DNA of 64,000 nt from F22 sp963678855 (GTDB lineage: Bacteria; Bacteroidota; Bacteroidia; Bacteroidales; Bacteroidaceae). The notes below the pieces were generated by a model. The model ran no database searches and had not been told where the DNA came from. It saw only the letters and a list, made by a program, of their open reading frames with translations. The stretch is from the NCBI GenBank assembly GCA_963678855.1, contig OY787448.1, positions 682,001 to 746,000 on the forward strand. The letters run 5' to 3'. The position numbers and the translations under genes were made by a program. This document shows, piece by piece, positions 9,459 to 17,570 of the stretch. Every line of letters starts with the position of its first letter. Position 1 is the first letter of the stretch.

Positions 9459-9511
9459 ATATTCCCCCTATTTTGATTATTTTGTACCCAGTAAAAGGCA
9501 CAATTTATTGG

Positions 9512-9519
9512 TACCTTTG
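9512..9519 (+). promoter_or_regulatory. -7 element of a possible small transcript
   Basis: Plus-strand TACCTTTG at 9512-9519, with TTTG at 9481-9484 (27-base gap, too long for a good -33). It points into an otherwise empty interval that ends in a strong terminator hairpin at 9713-9751. Confidence 0.4.
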
Positions 9520-9611
9520 CGTAAACATAATCAGAGTAACGCTAGTTGATATACTTATACTGTAAATCATACTAAGAAAAACTACAAGAAGATGCACACA
9601 GCGAATACGTA

Positions 9612-9692
9612 ATGAGCAAACGTTTCGAAAATCTTTGTAACGTTAAGTTGGATCTAAAGAAAAAGATGTCAGCTGAGATAAAGAAGAAATAA
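9612..9692 (+). CDS. Possible 26-residue basic peptide
   Basis: A short frame from ATG 9612 to TAA 9692 encodes MSKRFENLCNVKLDLKKKMS followed by AEIKKK, a strongly basic peptide. It lies between a -7 promoter element (9512) and a terminator (9713-9751), so a transcript is plausible. The length is too short for coding statistics; the unit may equally be a non-coding small RNA. Not a family I recognise. Confidence 0.3.
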   Translation: MSKRFENLCNVKLDLKKKMSAEIKKK

Positions 9693-9712
9693 CACACCTC
9701 GTTACTACATAT

Positions 9713-9751
9713 AATAAGTCCCTAATCAGCACGTCTGGTTAGGGACTTATT
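9713..9751. terminator. Strong hairpin terminator
   Basis: Perfect 13-base-pair stem (9713-9725 with 9739-9751) with a 13-base loop, followed on the plus strand by a T run. It can end the small plus-strand transcript and, from the other side, the regulator gene that stops at 9766. Confidence 0.8.
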
Positions 9752-9765
9752 TTGGAATTATTCAT

Positions 9766-11397
9766 CTAGAATCCAATAAGTGACTCATGCACTTCCTCGG
9801 GAAACTTCTTTTTTATTCTATACCTCACGGCATATACTGTACTAGGTTCTACATTAAGAATAATCGAAATATCTTCAACCTTCATATCGATGACAAAACA
9901 CACCATATAAAATCTGTCGGTAGAGGTAACACGCTTAGCAGCATGTCCGATTACCTTCTCCATTGCGGAATAATCCACCTCTTCCAATGAAGACAGATAT
10001 TGCTCTTTCCGTGTATCAGGAATAGAGTGATGCATAATCTGTAGACGTAGCTTGTCACCTTGATGCTTAGCTGGTGGTTGCTCTAAAGTATGCATCATCC
10101 CATTTAAAGCTTCAGTTTTTTCTTTCACCTGTTCTTGTACAGCCTTCAGTTGTACATCTTTCTCAGTTCGTCTTTGACGATAAACTAAGAACACAAAGAA
10201 GAAAATCACAGACACAAGACAGGTTGACAACAATGATAACAATGTAAACATACGAGCGTTTTTCAACTTCTCATGCATCTGAACAATCATCTTCTCAGCC
10301 GCGTGAGTTTTCATCTGTTTTTCAACTGCCTGCAGAATCATCGTCTGTTTTGTTTGAAACCCTCGATGTTGCCACAAAGCAAAAGAGTCCATATACACTA
10401 ATGCTCTACTGTAATTTCTTTCTTGACGATAAATTTGAGCTAAGCATCTGTAACAAGACAAGTATGCCAATTCGTATTCTAATTTAGGTAAATACTTTCT
10501 ATCAACATATCTCATAGCCACACGTGCATACTGCAAAGCCTTTGTAGCCTCTTTTTGCTTTAAGCTATTAGCAGCTCGTAGATTGTAGATGCTTACCATA
10601 GCTTTATAATAGTGCGCAGTATCTTTTTTTAAGATAGCGTAGGTAGCCCAATTTGTAGCCTTATCCAAATAATAGTTCACACTATCAGGTTGAAATGGTA
10701 CGATACTTTTTTCATACACCTTGGCAATATTATAAAACCCCCACACTGGCTTTACATGATAACGATCAATAACCTCCAGAGGTAGGTGAGTAAGGTACTC
10801 ATTCGCCTTTTTGGCACTTGCTAATACCTGTAGTCCATCTATTTGTGTAACTGCTCCTTCATCATTCTTATACTGACTCATCGTACATACAGACTTCAGT
10901 AGATGATAGTAATAATGCACCAAAGGTGATTTTACTTGATGAAGCAACAATTCATATTCGACAAGCAGCGTATTAAGAGACTCTTTATTGTGAGCTGACG
11001 AATAATACACCCCCAACTTATAATACAAATCTCCCATCCACTCTATATACGCATTTTCAGTCTCCTCTACCGACTGCAACCGCAATATTGTCTGACGAAT
11101 ATTCGTGCTCATCTCGACAAATTGATTGGTACTCTCCAAATAAGTAAACCAGTCAATTAAATTCTGCTGTTGCACATCATTGAGCATCCTAGTATGTGCA
11201 TTCTGCAAATATTTACGCAAATGCATTTCAAAAGCAATAGTATCAGTCATTATAGCCTTATTAAACTGATCTATCTCTTCAGATATTCGCAGGTCCGATT
11301 TGCTTGCCTTCAATATGGTCGTACTTCCCCATCCCCTCAAAGCAAAGAGTTGTAATGCAATGTGTAAAAGTATAAATACTCGTTTATAGTTTTTCAT
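9766..11397 (-). CDS. Membrane-anchored TPR-type protein with C-terminal helix-turn-helix
   Basis: I choose the start at 11397 (MKNYKRVFILLHIALQLF), which leaves a normal signal peptide. The next ~360 residues are helical and Tyr/Leu-rich in the manner of tetratricopeptide repeats and would be periplasmic. A single membrane segment follows at about residues 383-406 (LLSLLSTCLVSVIFFFVFLV), then a basic coiled coil, and a C-terminal HTH around 495-535 (VEDISIILNVEPSTVYAVRY). This layout is common in Bacteroidota as a one-component sensor that binds DNA from the membrane. No ligand or target can be named. It stands alone, between the small transcript and fprA. Confidence 0.65.
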   Translation of the reverse strand: MKNYKRVFILLHIALQLFALRGWGSTTILKASKSDLRISEEIDQFNKAIMTDTIAFEMHLRKYLQNAHTRMLNDVQQQNLIDWFTYLESTNQFVEMSTNIRQTILRLQSVEETENAYIEWMGDLYYKLGVYYSSAHNKESLNTLLVEYELLLHQVKSPLVHYYYHLLKSVCTMSQYKNDEGAVTQIDGLQVLASAKKANEYLTHLPLEVIDRYHVKPVWGFYNIAKVYEKSIVPFQPDSVNYYLDKATNWATYAILKKDTAHYYKAMVSIYNLRAANSLKQKEATKALQYARVAMRYVDRKYLPKLEYELAYLSCYRCLAQIYRQERNYSRALVYMDSFALWQHRGFQTKQTMILQAVEKQMKTHAAEKMIVQMHEKLKNARMFTLLSLLSTCLVSVIFFFVFLVYRQRRTEKDVQLKAVQEQVKEKTEALNGMMHTLEQPPAKHQGDKLRLQIMHHSIPDTRKEQYLSSLEEVDYSAMEKVIGHAAKRVTSTDRFYMVCFVIDMKVEDISIILNVEPSTVYAVRYRIKKKFPEEVHESLIGF

Positions 11398-11600
11398 ACA
11401 AATAAATGACACAAAAATGAAGAAATCTAACGTTTATAGTGTAAACAAAGCAGACTTAATAGTCGACAAAAGTTTTCAGAAACAGCACAATTGTAATCAT
11501 TTCATCTCAAACATACAAATAAATTAATATTTTTCTTTGCATTTTTTACATAAGATAGACAAAATAAAGTCGTTTTCTACTTCAACTTTTCCTCACAAAA

Positions 11601-11640
11601 AAAATAGCTCCAACTACTTCCGAGTAGTTGGAGCTATTTT
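11601..11640. terminator. Terminator downstream of fprA
   Basis: Perfect 18-base-pair stem (11601-11618 with 11623-11640) with a 4-base loop and a long T run on the minus strand, 22 bases past the fprA stop codon. Confidence 0.9.
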
Positions 11641-11661
11641 TTATGGAGATAATGTATAGAA

Positions 11662-12852
11662 TTACTTCTTAATAGCCTCTGCCATAGCCTGAGCAAGAGC
11701 ACGAACTTGTTCCGTACTATCAGTATCCAATGAGTGCTTCATTTCTACGCCTTCATAAACTACGTCCATGTCACAGTCCTCAGCAAAAGCAGCTAGTCTC
11801 TTCACGGCTGCACCTGCCCATGTAAAGCTACCAAAGAAAGCTAACTTACGATGCTTCAAATCACGCATGTTGATTTTACTTATTAAGCTTTCAATAGGTG
11901 GGAATAGCTCACCGTTGTATGTAGGAGAACCAAGCACAACACCATTATATAAGTAGATATCACGAAGGATATACGAAGCATCAGATGTAGAGGCATCGTG
12001 TACACGAATGTGCTTCACCCCCTGAGCAGATAGTTCTGCTGCTATTTCCTCGGCCATTTCAGCTGTATTGCCATACATACTTGCATATACCAATACGACA
12101 CCTTCTTCTGAATCGCCTTTACTCAAACGATCATACATATTGACAACGTCAGCAATCTTCTCGTGCCATACAGGACCGTGAGTAGAACAGATATAGTTCA
12201 ATTCTAGACCACTCAGCTTAGCAAGTGCCTTTTGAACTGGTCCACCAAACTTACCTACAATATTAGAATAGTAACGTACCATTTCCAACCAGTATGGTTC
12301 TACATCCATCTCCGAATCGACTACAGCACCATTAAGCGCACCATAACAACCAAACGCATCACCAGAGAAAAGAGTCTTTGTCGACGTCTCATAAGTCATC
12401 ATTGTTTCTGGCCAGTGTACCATAGGAGTTAAATGGAACTGAAGAGTATGAGTACCTAAATTGATCTCATCACCATTCTTCACCTCATACAAATCTTCAG
12501 TCACGTTATAAAAACCTTTAATCATATTGAAGGTTTTCTTATTACCAACGATTTGTATATTTGGATATTCTCTTTTGATAAGACCAATAGCACCAGAGTG
12601 ATCTGGTTCCATGTGATTGATAATCAAATAATCAATTTGACGATCACCAATAATCGTTTTGATATTTGCCAAATATCTCTCATAGCAACTAATCTCAATC
12701 GTATCAACTAGTGCAATTTTTTCATCAACAATCAGGTATGAGTTGTAAGTCACCCCCATTGGGAGTGGCCAAAGACCTTCAAATAAGGTCGTGCGACGGT
12801 CATTGGCACCTACATAGTGGATGCCCCCCGTAATCAAAGCGTTCTTCTTCAT
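11662..12852 (-). CDS. fprA: FprA-type flavo-diiron protein (A-type flavoprotein)
   Basis: Cytosolic flavo-diiron enzyme that reduces NO to N2O or O2 to water, protecting anaerobes. The N-terminal metallo-beta-lactamase-like domain (1-245) carries the full di-iron set H80, E82, D84, H85, H146, D165 and H225. The C-terminal flavodoxin domain (252-396) has the FMN loop ASMYGNTAEM. There is no rubredoxin or NAD(P)H domain, so an external electron donor is needed. The start at 12852 is preferred: the longer frame from 12903 would begin inside the -7 promoter box. It is divergent from a Crp/Fnr gene and close to ric, which supports a nitrosative/oxidative stress role. Confidence 0.93.
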   Translation of the reverse strand: MKKNALITGGIHYVGANDRRTTLFEGLWPLPMGVTYNSYLIVDEKIALVDTIEISCYERYLANIKTIIGDRQIDYLIINHMEPDHSGAIGLIKREYPNIQIVGNKKTFNMIKGFYNVTEDLYEVKNGDEINLGTHTLQFHLTPMVHWPETMMTYETSTKTLFSGDAFGCYGALNGAVVDSEMDVEPYWLEMVRYYSNIVGKFGGPVQKALAKLSGLELNYICSTHGPVWHEKIADVVNMYDRLSKGDSEEGVVLVYASMYGNTAEMAEEIAAELSAQGVKHIRVHDASTSDASYILRDIYLYNGVVLGSPTYNGELFPPIESLISKINMRDLKHRKLAFFGSFTWAGAAVKRLAAFAEDCDMDVVYEGVEMKHSLDTDSTEQVRALAQAMAEAIKK

Positions 12853-12900
12853 TATAAAAAGGGCTTTATGGGTTTTAGTTATACTTCTTTTCTTAACCGA

Positions 12901-12932
12901 CAAATTTACAGCTTATTCATGAGATACACAAA
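12901..12932 (-). promoter_or_regulatory. Promoter of fprA
   Basis: Minus-strand -7 element TAAATTTG (12901-12908) and -33 TTTG (12929-12932) are 20 bases apart. A 10-base palindrome TGTATATACA (12955-12964) is centred about 62 bases upstream of the expected transcription start and could be an activator site. Confidence 0.75.
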
Positions 12933-13042
12933 TTATTGCTTTACTAGTTCGTGATGTATATACACATAGATGTCAGATAATAAAAGCCTTTGATTTGTTA
13001 ATAAAAACAACCAAACAAGACTAAGTATTTATAATCTTATTT

Positions 13043-13107
13043 TGTCACAGGGATGTAATTTTTTTACCTTTTTCGTATACGCTCTTCGTTTTATTTATGT
13101 ATATTTG
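13043..13107 (+). promoter_or_regulatory. Upstream region of the Crp/Fnr gene
   Basis: -7 element TATATTTG at 13100-13107 with no good -33 box, as expected for an activated promoter. TGTCAC at 13043-13048 equals one half of the palindrome in front of ric and may be a weak autoregulatory site. Confidence 0.45.
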
Positions 13108-13137
13108 CCCTAAACATAGCCTAATATACCAAGAGAT

Positions 13138-13839
13138 ATGATTAAGATTACCACTTCCGACATCAATGTATCTGAGTACATTTCAGATATTTGGTTGCCA
13201 CTAAGTCAGGAACAGAAAGATTACCTGAAACAACATTTCACGATTCAGAGCTATAAAAAAAACGAAGCTATTTACTGCGAAGGTGAAATGGCTTCTAATC
13301 TAATGTGCTTAATTAAAGGAAAAGTAAAAGTGTTCAAAGGTGGTGTAGGAGGACGTAGTCAAATCATCCGCATGATTAAACAAGGTGAATACTTCGGTTA
13401 TCGCGCATTCTTCGCTAATGAAAATTATGTAACTGGTGCAGCGGCGTTTGAGCCTACACTTATCTGCATGATTCCATTGAAAGTTGTTCGCGAACTTATC
13501 CTTCAAAATCCAGCTCTAGGTCTTTTCTTTATCGAACACCTCTCTTCTGATTTAGGAATGGCTGATGAGCGCACAGTATCTCTTACTCAAAAACATATTC
13601 GAGGACGTCTTGCAGAATCTCTTCTAGTGCTTCGCGACAACTACGGACTTGAATCGGACGGTTCTACGCTTAGTATCTATCTAAGCCGTGAAGATCTAGC
13701 CAACTTATCGAATATGACTACCAGCAACGCTATTCGTACACTATCGCAGTTTGCACAAGAACGCGTCATTGCTATTGACGGACGGAAAATAAAAGTGCTA
13801 GAGCTCGAACAGTTGGAGCACATCAGTAAAATCGGATAA
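13138..13839 (+). CDS. Crp/Fnr-family transcriptional regulator
   Basis: A 233-residue cytosolic regulator. A cyclic-nucleotide-binding-fold sensor domain (about 25-140, with the turn LIKGKVKVFKGG) is joined by a dimer helix to a C-terminal winged HTH whose recognition part is LSREDLANLSNMTTSNAIRTLSQF. It lacks the N-terminal cysteine cluster of FNR, so an Fe-S oxygen sensor is unlikely, and the cAMP-binding arginine motif is not evident. Flanking fprA and ric make a NO- or redox-responsive role (HcpR/DNR-like) likely, but that is inference. rmuC begins 12 bases after its stop. Confidence 0.88.
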   Translation: MIKITTSDINVSEYISDIWLPLSQEQKDYLKQHFTIQSYKKNEAIYCEGEMASNLMCLIKGKVKVFKGGVGGRSQIIRMIKQGEYFGYRAFFANENYVTGAAAFEPTLICMIPLKVVRELILQNPALGLFFIEHLSSDLGMADERTVSLTQKHIRGRLAESLLVLRDNYGLESDGSTLSIYLSREDLANLSNMTTSNAIRTLSQFAQERVIAIDGRKIKVLELEQLEHISKIG

Positions 13840-13851
13840 AATTCCCATAAT

Positions 13852-15318
13852 ATGACTCAATTTTTAATGATACTTTCCTGCTGCCTGACAGGTCTTGCGC
13901 TTGTTATTATATGGTTGCAGCAGCGTAATTATGCCTCGAAGCTAACGGTGCTAGAAGAAGATTTCGCACAGTTATTAGAGGAAAAAATGGACTCTTTGCT
14001 ACAGAAGACGCAGCAAGTACAAGAAGAACAGACTCAAAAGCTTGTCAAAGAACAACAAGTGCAAATTCAGCAGATGCAACAGGCGCAACGTCTTGAAAAT
14101 CAACAACACTTTTCTCAACTGCGTACCGAACTAGGTACTGCACTTAAGGAAAGACATCAAGAGACGGTACAAACACTTACGACTAATGCTGAAGCGATAC
14201 AGACGCTATTGAAGAGCAATCAAGAGACGCTACTGAATGTCACAAAAGACAATCAAGCGACTATACAGACTATTCTCAAAGAAAACACTCAGGCCATTCA
14301 AGAAAGCCTGAAAGAATATCACGAGGCGCTGCACAACCAGCAGAAAGAACGATACGAAGGAATGAAAGCTCAACAACAAGAGCTGCTTCAACGTACTGAC
14401 CGTCGCCTTCAAGAAATGAATGAAACAGTCAACGAGAAGCTACAAAAGACCCTTAATGACCGTATTGGAGAAAGCTTCAAGCTTGTTCGTGACCAACTTG
14501 AAAATGTACAAAAGGGACTAGGCGAGATGCAAAACCTAGCACAAGATGTAGGCGGGTTGAAGCGTGTATTGAGTAATGTGAAAACTCGTGGTACTTTTGG
14601 TGAGGTACAACTTGGTGCATTGCTTGAGCAAATCATGCATCCTGAGCAATACGAGAAGAACGTTATCACCAAGCCAGGAAGTAAAGACTTTGTGGAATTT
14701 GCCATCCGTATACCGAGCAAGGATCAAAACGATAAGATGCTACTACTACCTATCGATGCCAAGTTCCCAAAAGAAATATACGAACATCTTCAAGAAGCCT
14801 TAGAGTCGGGAGATGCAGCAGCTATCAAAGAAGCTAATCGTAATTTTGAAAACACCATCAAAAAGATGGCTAAGGATATCCATGACAAGTATATCGCTCC
14901 TCCACATACTACCGACTTTGCCATTATGTTCTTACCATTTGAGAGCATTTATAGCGAGGTGGTGCGCCGCACAGATTTGATGGAGCTCTTACAGCGCGAC
15001 TTTAAAATCGCAGTAACAGGCCCTACTACTCTAGGAGCTATCCTAAACAGCTTGCAGCTAGGATTCCGTACTTTGGCTATCCAAAAACGAAGCAGCGAAG
15101 TATGGGCTACACTAAGCAAGGTAAAAACAGAGTTTGGCAAGTTTGGAGATCACCTAGCTAAGGTACAAAAGACTCTAAACACAGCTGGCAACCAACTAGA
15201 AGATGTGATTGGTGTACGTACACGTGCTATACAGCGTAGCTTGCGTGCAGTAGGCACTGAAACAGAATCTTTAGATGATAAGAGTAAAGACAATCCGTCA
15301 CTATTTCTAGACGAATAA
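13852..15318 (+). CDS. rmuC: DNA recombination protein RmuC homologue
   Basis: RmuC limits recombination at inverted repeats in E. coli; the biochemical activity is uncertain, with a restriction-nuclease-like fold proposed for the core. Residues 1-19 form an N-terminal membrane anchor, residues ~25-225 a very long Gln/Glu/Lys-rich coiled coil, and residues ~235-430 the conserved core (RGTFGEVQLGALLEQIM, LLPIDAKFPKEIYE, FAIMFLPFESIYSEV). The 488-residue length fits the family. It is 12 bases after the Crp/Fnr gene, so co-transcribed, which is a coupling I would not have predicted. A strong terminator follows. Confidence 0.92.
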   Translation: MTQFLMILSCCLTGLALVIIWLQQRNYASKLTVLEEDFAQLLEEKMDSLLQKTQQVQEEQTQKLVKEQQVQIQQMQQAQRLENQQHFSQLRTELGTALKERHQETVQTLTTNAEAIQTLLKSNQETLLNVTKDNQATIQTILKENTQAIQESLKEYHEALHNQQKERYEGMKAQQQELLQRTDRRLQEMNETVNEKLQKTLNDRIGESFKLVRDQLENVQKGLGEMQNLAQDVGGLKRVLSNVKTRGTFGEVQLGALLEQIMHPEQYEKNVITKPGSKDFVEFAIRIPSKDQNDKMLLLPIDAKFPKEIYEHLQEALESGDAAAIKEANRNFENTIKKMAKDIHDKYIAPPHTTDFAIMFLPFESIYSEVVRRTDLMELLQRDFKIAVTGPTTLGAILNSLQLGFRTLAIQKRSSEVWATLSKVKTEFGKFGDHLAKVQKTLNTAGNQLEDVIGVRTRAIQRSLRAVGTETESLDDKSKDNPSLFLDE

Positions 15319-15341
15319 GAAAATAAACAACTTAAAATAAT

Positions 15342-15378
15342 GCGTGCATCAGTACAAAATCTGATGCACGCTATTTTT
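15342..15378 (+). terminator. Terminator after rmuC
   Basis: Perfect 11-base-pair stem (15342-15352 with 15361-15371), 8-base loop, followed by TATTTTTAT on the plus strand. Confidence 0.88.
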
Positions 15379-15399
15379 ATATATAAATATTTATGCAGG

Positions 15400-15415
15400 T
15401 GTCACCTTTGTGACA
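15400..15415. promoter_or_regulatory. Palindromic operator candidate upstream of ric
   Basis: Perfect inverted repeat TGTCAC-CTTT-GTGACA. Its centre is about 41 bases upstream of the start expected from the -7 element at 15437-15444, the classical position for Crp/Fnr-type class II activation. The adjacent Crp/Fnr gene is the obvious candidate binder. Confidence 0.65.
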
Positions 15416-15436
15416 TATTAAGTCTAACGATATATC

Positions 15437-15444
15437 TATCTTTG
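15437..15444 (+). promoter_or_regulatory. -7 element of ric
   Basis: TATCTTTG, 65 bases before the ric start codon. No consensus -33 at the usual spacing; the palindrome at 15400-15415 takes its place, consistent with an activator-dependent promoter. Confidence 0.65.
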
Positions 15445-15509
15445 TCCACATAAAAGATTCTCTCACCCAGAATCTTATGACTAAAGACAAATGACTAAAT
15501 AGATAGATT

Positions 15510-16238
15510 ATGGAAATTACTAATCAAAGTGTGATCGGAAAAATCGTTGCACAAAATTACGTAACCGCAGATGTATTTAAGAAGTATGGCATAGACTTTT
15601 GTTGCAATGGACATCGCACACTAGAGACTGCATCAGACGAAAAAAACATCTCCGCTCAAGCTCTAATTACCGAGCTTAATGATGTACTTACTGCCACTGA
15701 AAGCAGCGAAGACTACAACTCATGGGAGTACAGCTTCCTAATAGATTATATATACAATGCTCACCACGTATATATACGCACACAAGCACCAGACATTATG
15801 GAGTATCTAGACATTGTTTGTGAAGCACACGGCACGCACCACCCAGAACTCTTTGAAGTACGAAAAATCTTCCTTGAGAGTGTAGAGGATATCTCTAATC
15901 ACCTACAAAAAGAGGAGCAGGTACTATTCCCAATGATTAAAGCCATGGAGACAAGCGAAAAAGAAGGCACTCCTCTAGAGGAATGCCATTGCGGTACTAT
16001 CAATAACCCTATCCGAGTAATGATGACAGAACACGATGTAGAAGGAGGGCGATACCGAGAGATATCTGGTCTTACAAATAACTACACTGTTCCTTCTGAT
16101 GGATGCACAACTTATGGCGTCTTATTAGAAAAGTTACGTGCTTTTGAGGCTAATCTTCATAAACATGTCCACTTAGAGAACAATATACTATTCCCTCGCG
16201 CAGCCGCACTAGAAGAGAAGTTGTCTGCTAGTAAGTAG
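15510..16238 (+). CDS. ric: Iron-sulfur cluster repair di-iron protein Ric (ScdA/YtfE)
   Basis: Hemerythrin-like di-iron protein that repairs Fe-S clusters damaged by nitric oxide or peroxide. The N-terminal ScdA_N domain (about 5-60) carries the Cys pair in KYGIDFCCNGHRTLE. The hemerythrin-like part has iron-ligand His and Glu residues in AHHVYIRTQ, HLQKEEQVLFPM, MTEHDVEGG and HKHVHLENNILFPRA. It is 242 residues, the family length. The palindromic operator and -7 box upstream, and fprA plus a Crp/Fnr gene nearby, point to NO-induced expression. Confidence 0.94.
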   Translation: MEITNQSVIGKIVAQNYVTADVFKKYGIDFCCNGHRTLETASDEKNISAQALITELNDVLTATESSEDYNSWEYSFLIDYIYNAHHVYIRTQAPDIMEYLDIVCEAHGTHHPELFEVRKIFLESVEDISNHLQKEEQVLFPMIKAMETSEKEGTPLEECHCGTINNPIRVMMTEHDVEGGRYREISGLTNNYTVPSDGCTTYGVLLEKLRAFEANLHKHVHLENNILFPRAAALEEKLSASK

Positions 16239-16243
16239 TACAA

Positions 16244-16336
16244 CCTCGCACACATGAGTACGAGCACCTCGTACACATGTAGACGAAGACCTCGCACACG
16301 TGTAGACGAAGCTCTCGTATACATGTGTACGAGGTG
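16244..16336. repeat. Four 23-base palindromic repeats between convergent genes
   Basis: Units at 16244-16266, 16267-16289, 16290-16312 and 16313-16335 are imperfect copies built on the 20-base palindrome CTCGTACACATGTGTACGAG. In addition 16265-16280 is the exact inverted complement of 16321-16336, so the whole array can fold as one long cruciform. It fills the gap between ric (ends 16238) and the MFS gene (ends 16349) and may act as a two-way transcription stop, although there is no T run. Confidence 0.8.
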
Positions 16337-16348
16337 ACTTATATTGTA

Positions 16349-17512
16349 TCAAACAGTTGGCTTCGGCACCTTCATCTTCTGCACAAAGTATAATGAGCAG
16401 AGACTAAGAAGAGCTCCGACAATGAAGGGCACTCTGTAATCTAGCAGCCATAAAGCCCCACCCATAACAGGAATAACCACTGCAGAAATATGATTGATAG
16501 TAAACCCAACTGCCATAGAAGGAGCTATATCTTCAGGCTCACCTATCTTTTGGAAGTAGGTATTGATAGCCATAGCACAAGAATAAAAGATATTGTCGAT
16601 GATATAAAGTACACCGACGACCCAAGCGCTATCAATAAAAGCATAGCCAAGGAAAATAAAAATCATCCAAGCATACTCCATTGACAGCACGTTTCTCTCA
16701 CTATACTTGTTGATCATGCGTCCTATAACTGGGGCAACAAAGTAGTTGATGATATTATTGAGAATAAACAAAGTCGTAACATGTGCCACGCTATAGTGAT
16801 GGCGCTGCACAAGAATAAAGACTGCAAAGACAACAAAAATTTGTCGACGAGCTCCACTCAAAAAATTAATCACATAGAACAGCCAGTATTTCTTCTTAAA
16901 GACCATTTTATGTTTTTGTTGGGGCACATGCTCCGATGTAGGGTCAACCAGCATAGCTCCCAAAGCTACTAATATCGTAATGACACCAATCACACCAAAG
17001 ATAGCAGGTATCTCTAGGATATATTGTAGTCCTAAAATAACGCCTCCAACCAATATATTGACTACAGAACGCCAACTAAGGAGTTTGGCAAACACCAAAG
17101 GCGCTTGTTGTTTTGAGAAGTACTGAAGAACCAAAGATTTTCGGGTCGTTTCAAAATAGTGCATTCCTACCGACATCGTAAAGGTAGTCAACATTAATCC
17201 CCAAAAACTACCTAATATCCCTGCCAAGGCCACACCTACTCCCAGCAAGAGAACAGAAAGAGCACTCAGCCTATACTCCTTGAACACCAAAAGCAGATAT
17301 ACTACCAATAGTGACAAGAATCCAGGTACCTCACGAATAGATTGAATAGCTCCAACCTGAAAAGCATTGATTCCCACTTCGTCTACTGCGAAGTTATTGA
17401 ATAGGGTACGCCAACCTTGATGGCTAAAGCCAACCACACAAGTGAGGACAGCTAGAAACCAATACATCTTGTTGTTTTGGTCAGTAAGCAGAATTCTTTG
17501 TTTTGTTCTCAT
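16349..17512 (-). CDS. MFS transporter, possibly for thiamine or a precursor
   Basis: Major facilitator protein of 387 residues with about 11-12 membrane segments; the start at 17512 (MRTKQRILL) is preferred over an upstream ATG that adds a non-membrane N-terminus. A cytoplasmic loop near the middle (HVPQQKHKMVFKKKYWLF) divides the two halves as expected. I do not recognise a substrate-specific motif. It lies 58 bases downstream of the ThiE-ThiD-TenA gene in the same direction, with no terminator visible between, so it is probably under the TPP riboswitch. That context suggests uptake of thiamine, HMP or a thiazole, but this is inference. Confidence 0.8.
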   Translation of the reverse strand: MRTKQRILLTDQNNKMYWFLAVLTCVVGFSHQGWRTLFNNFAVDEVGINAFQVGAIQSIREVPGFLSLLVVYLLLVFKEYRLSALSVLLLGVGVALAGILGSFWGLMLTTFTMSVGMHYFETTRKSLVLQYFSKQQAPLVFAKLLSWRSVVNILVGGVILGLQYILEIPAIFGVIGVITILVALGAMLVDPTSEHVPQQKHKMVFKKKYWLFYVINFLSGARRQIFVVFAVFILVQRHHYSVAHVTTLFILNNIINYFVAPVIGRMINKYSERNVLSMEYAWMIFIFLGYAFIDSAWVVGVLYIIDNIFYSCAMAINTYFQKIGEPEDIAPSMAVGFTINHISAVVIPVMGGALWLLDYRVPFIVGALLSLCSLYFVQKMKVPKPTV

Positions 17513-17570
17513 AGCAATGGGATAGTTAGCGTGTACCCAAAGGCACACGCTACTTGTTTATATCTATAGA

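Noticed and set aside
12853..12903. Upstream in-frame ATG for fprA
   Set aside because: It falls inside the -7 promoter element at 12901-12908, so it cannot be on the transcript.
16244..16336. Palindromic array as a CRISPR
   Set aside because: Units are contiguous with no unique spacers, and there are no cas genes.
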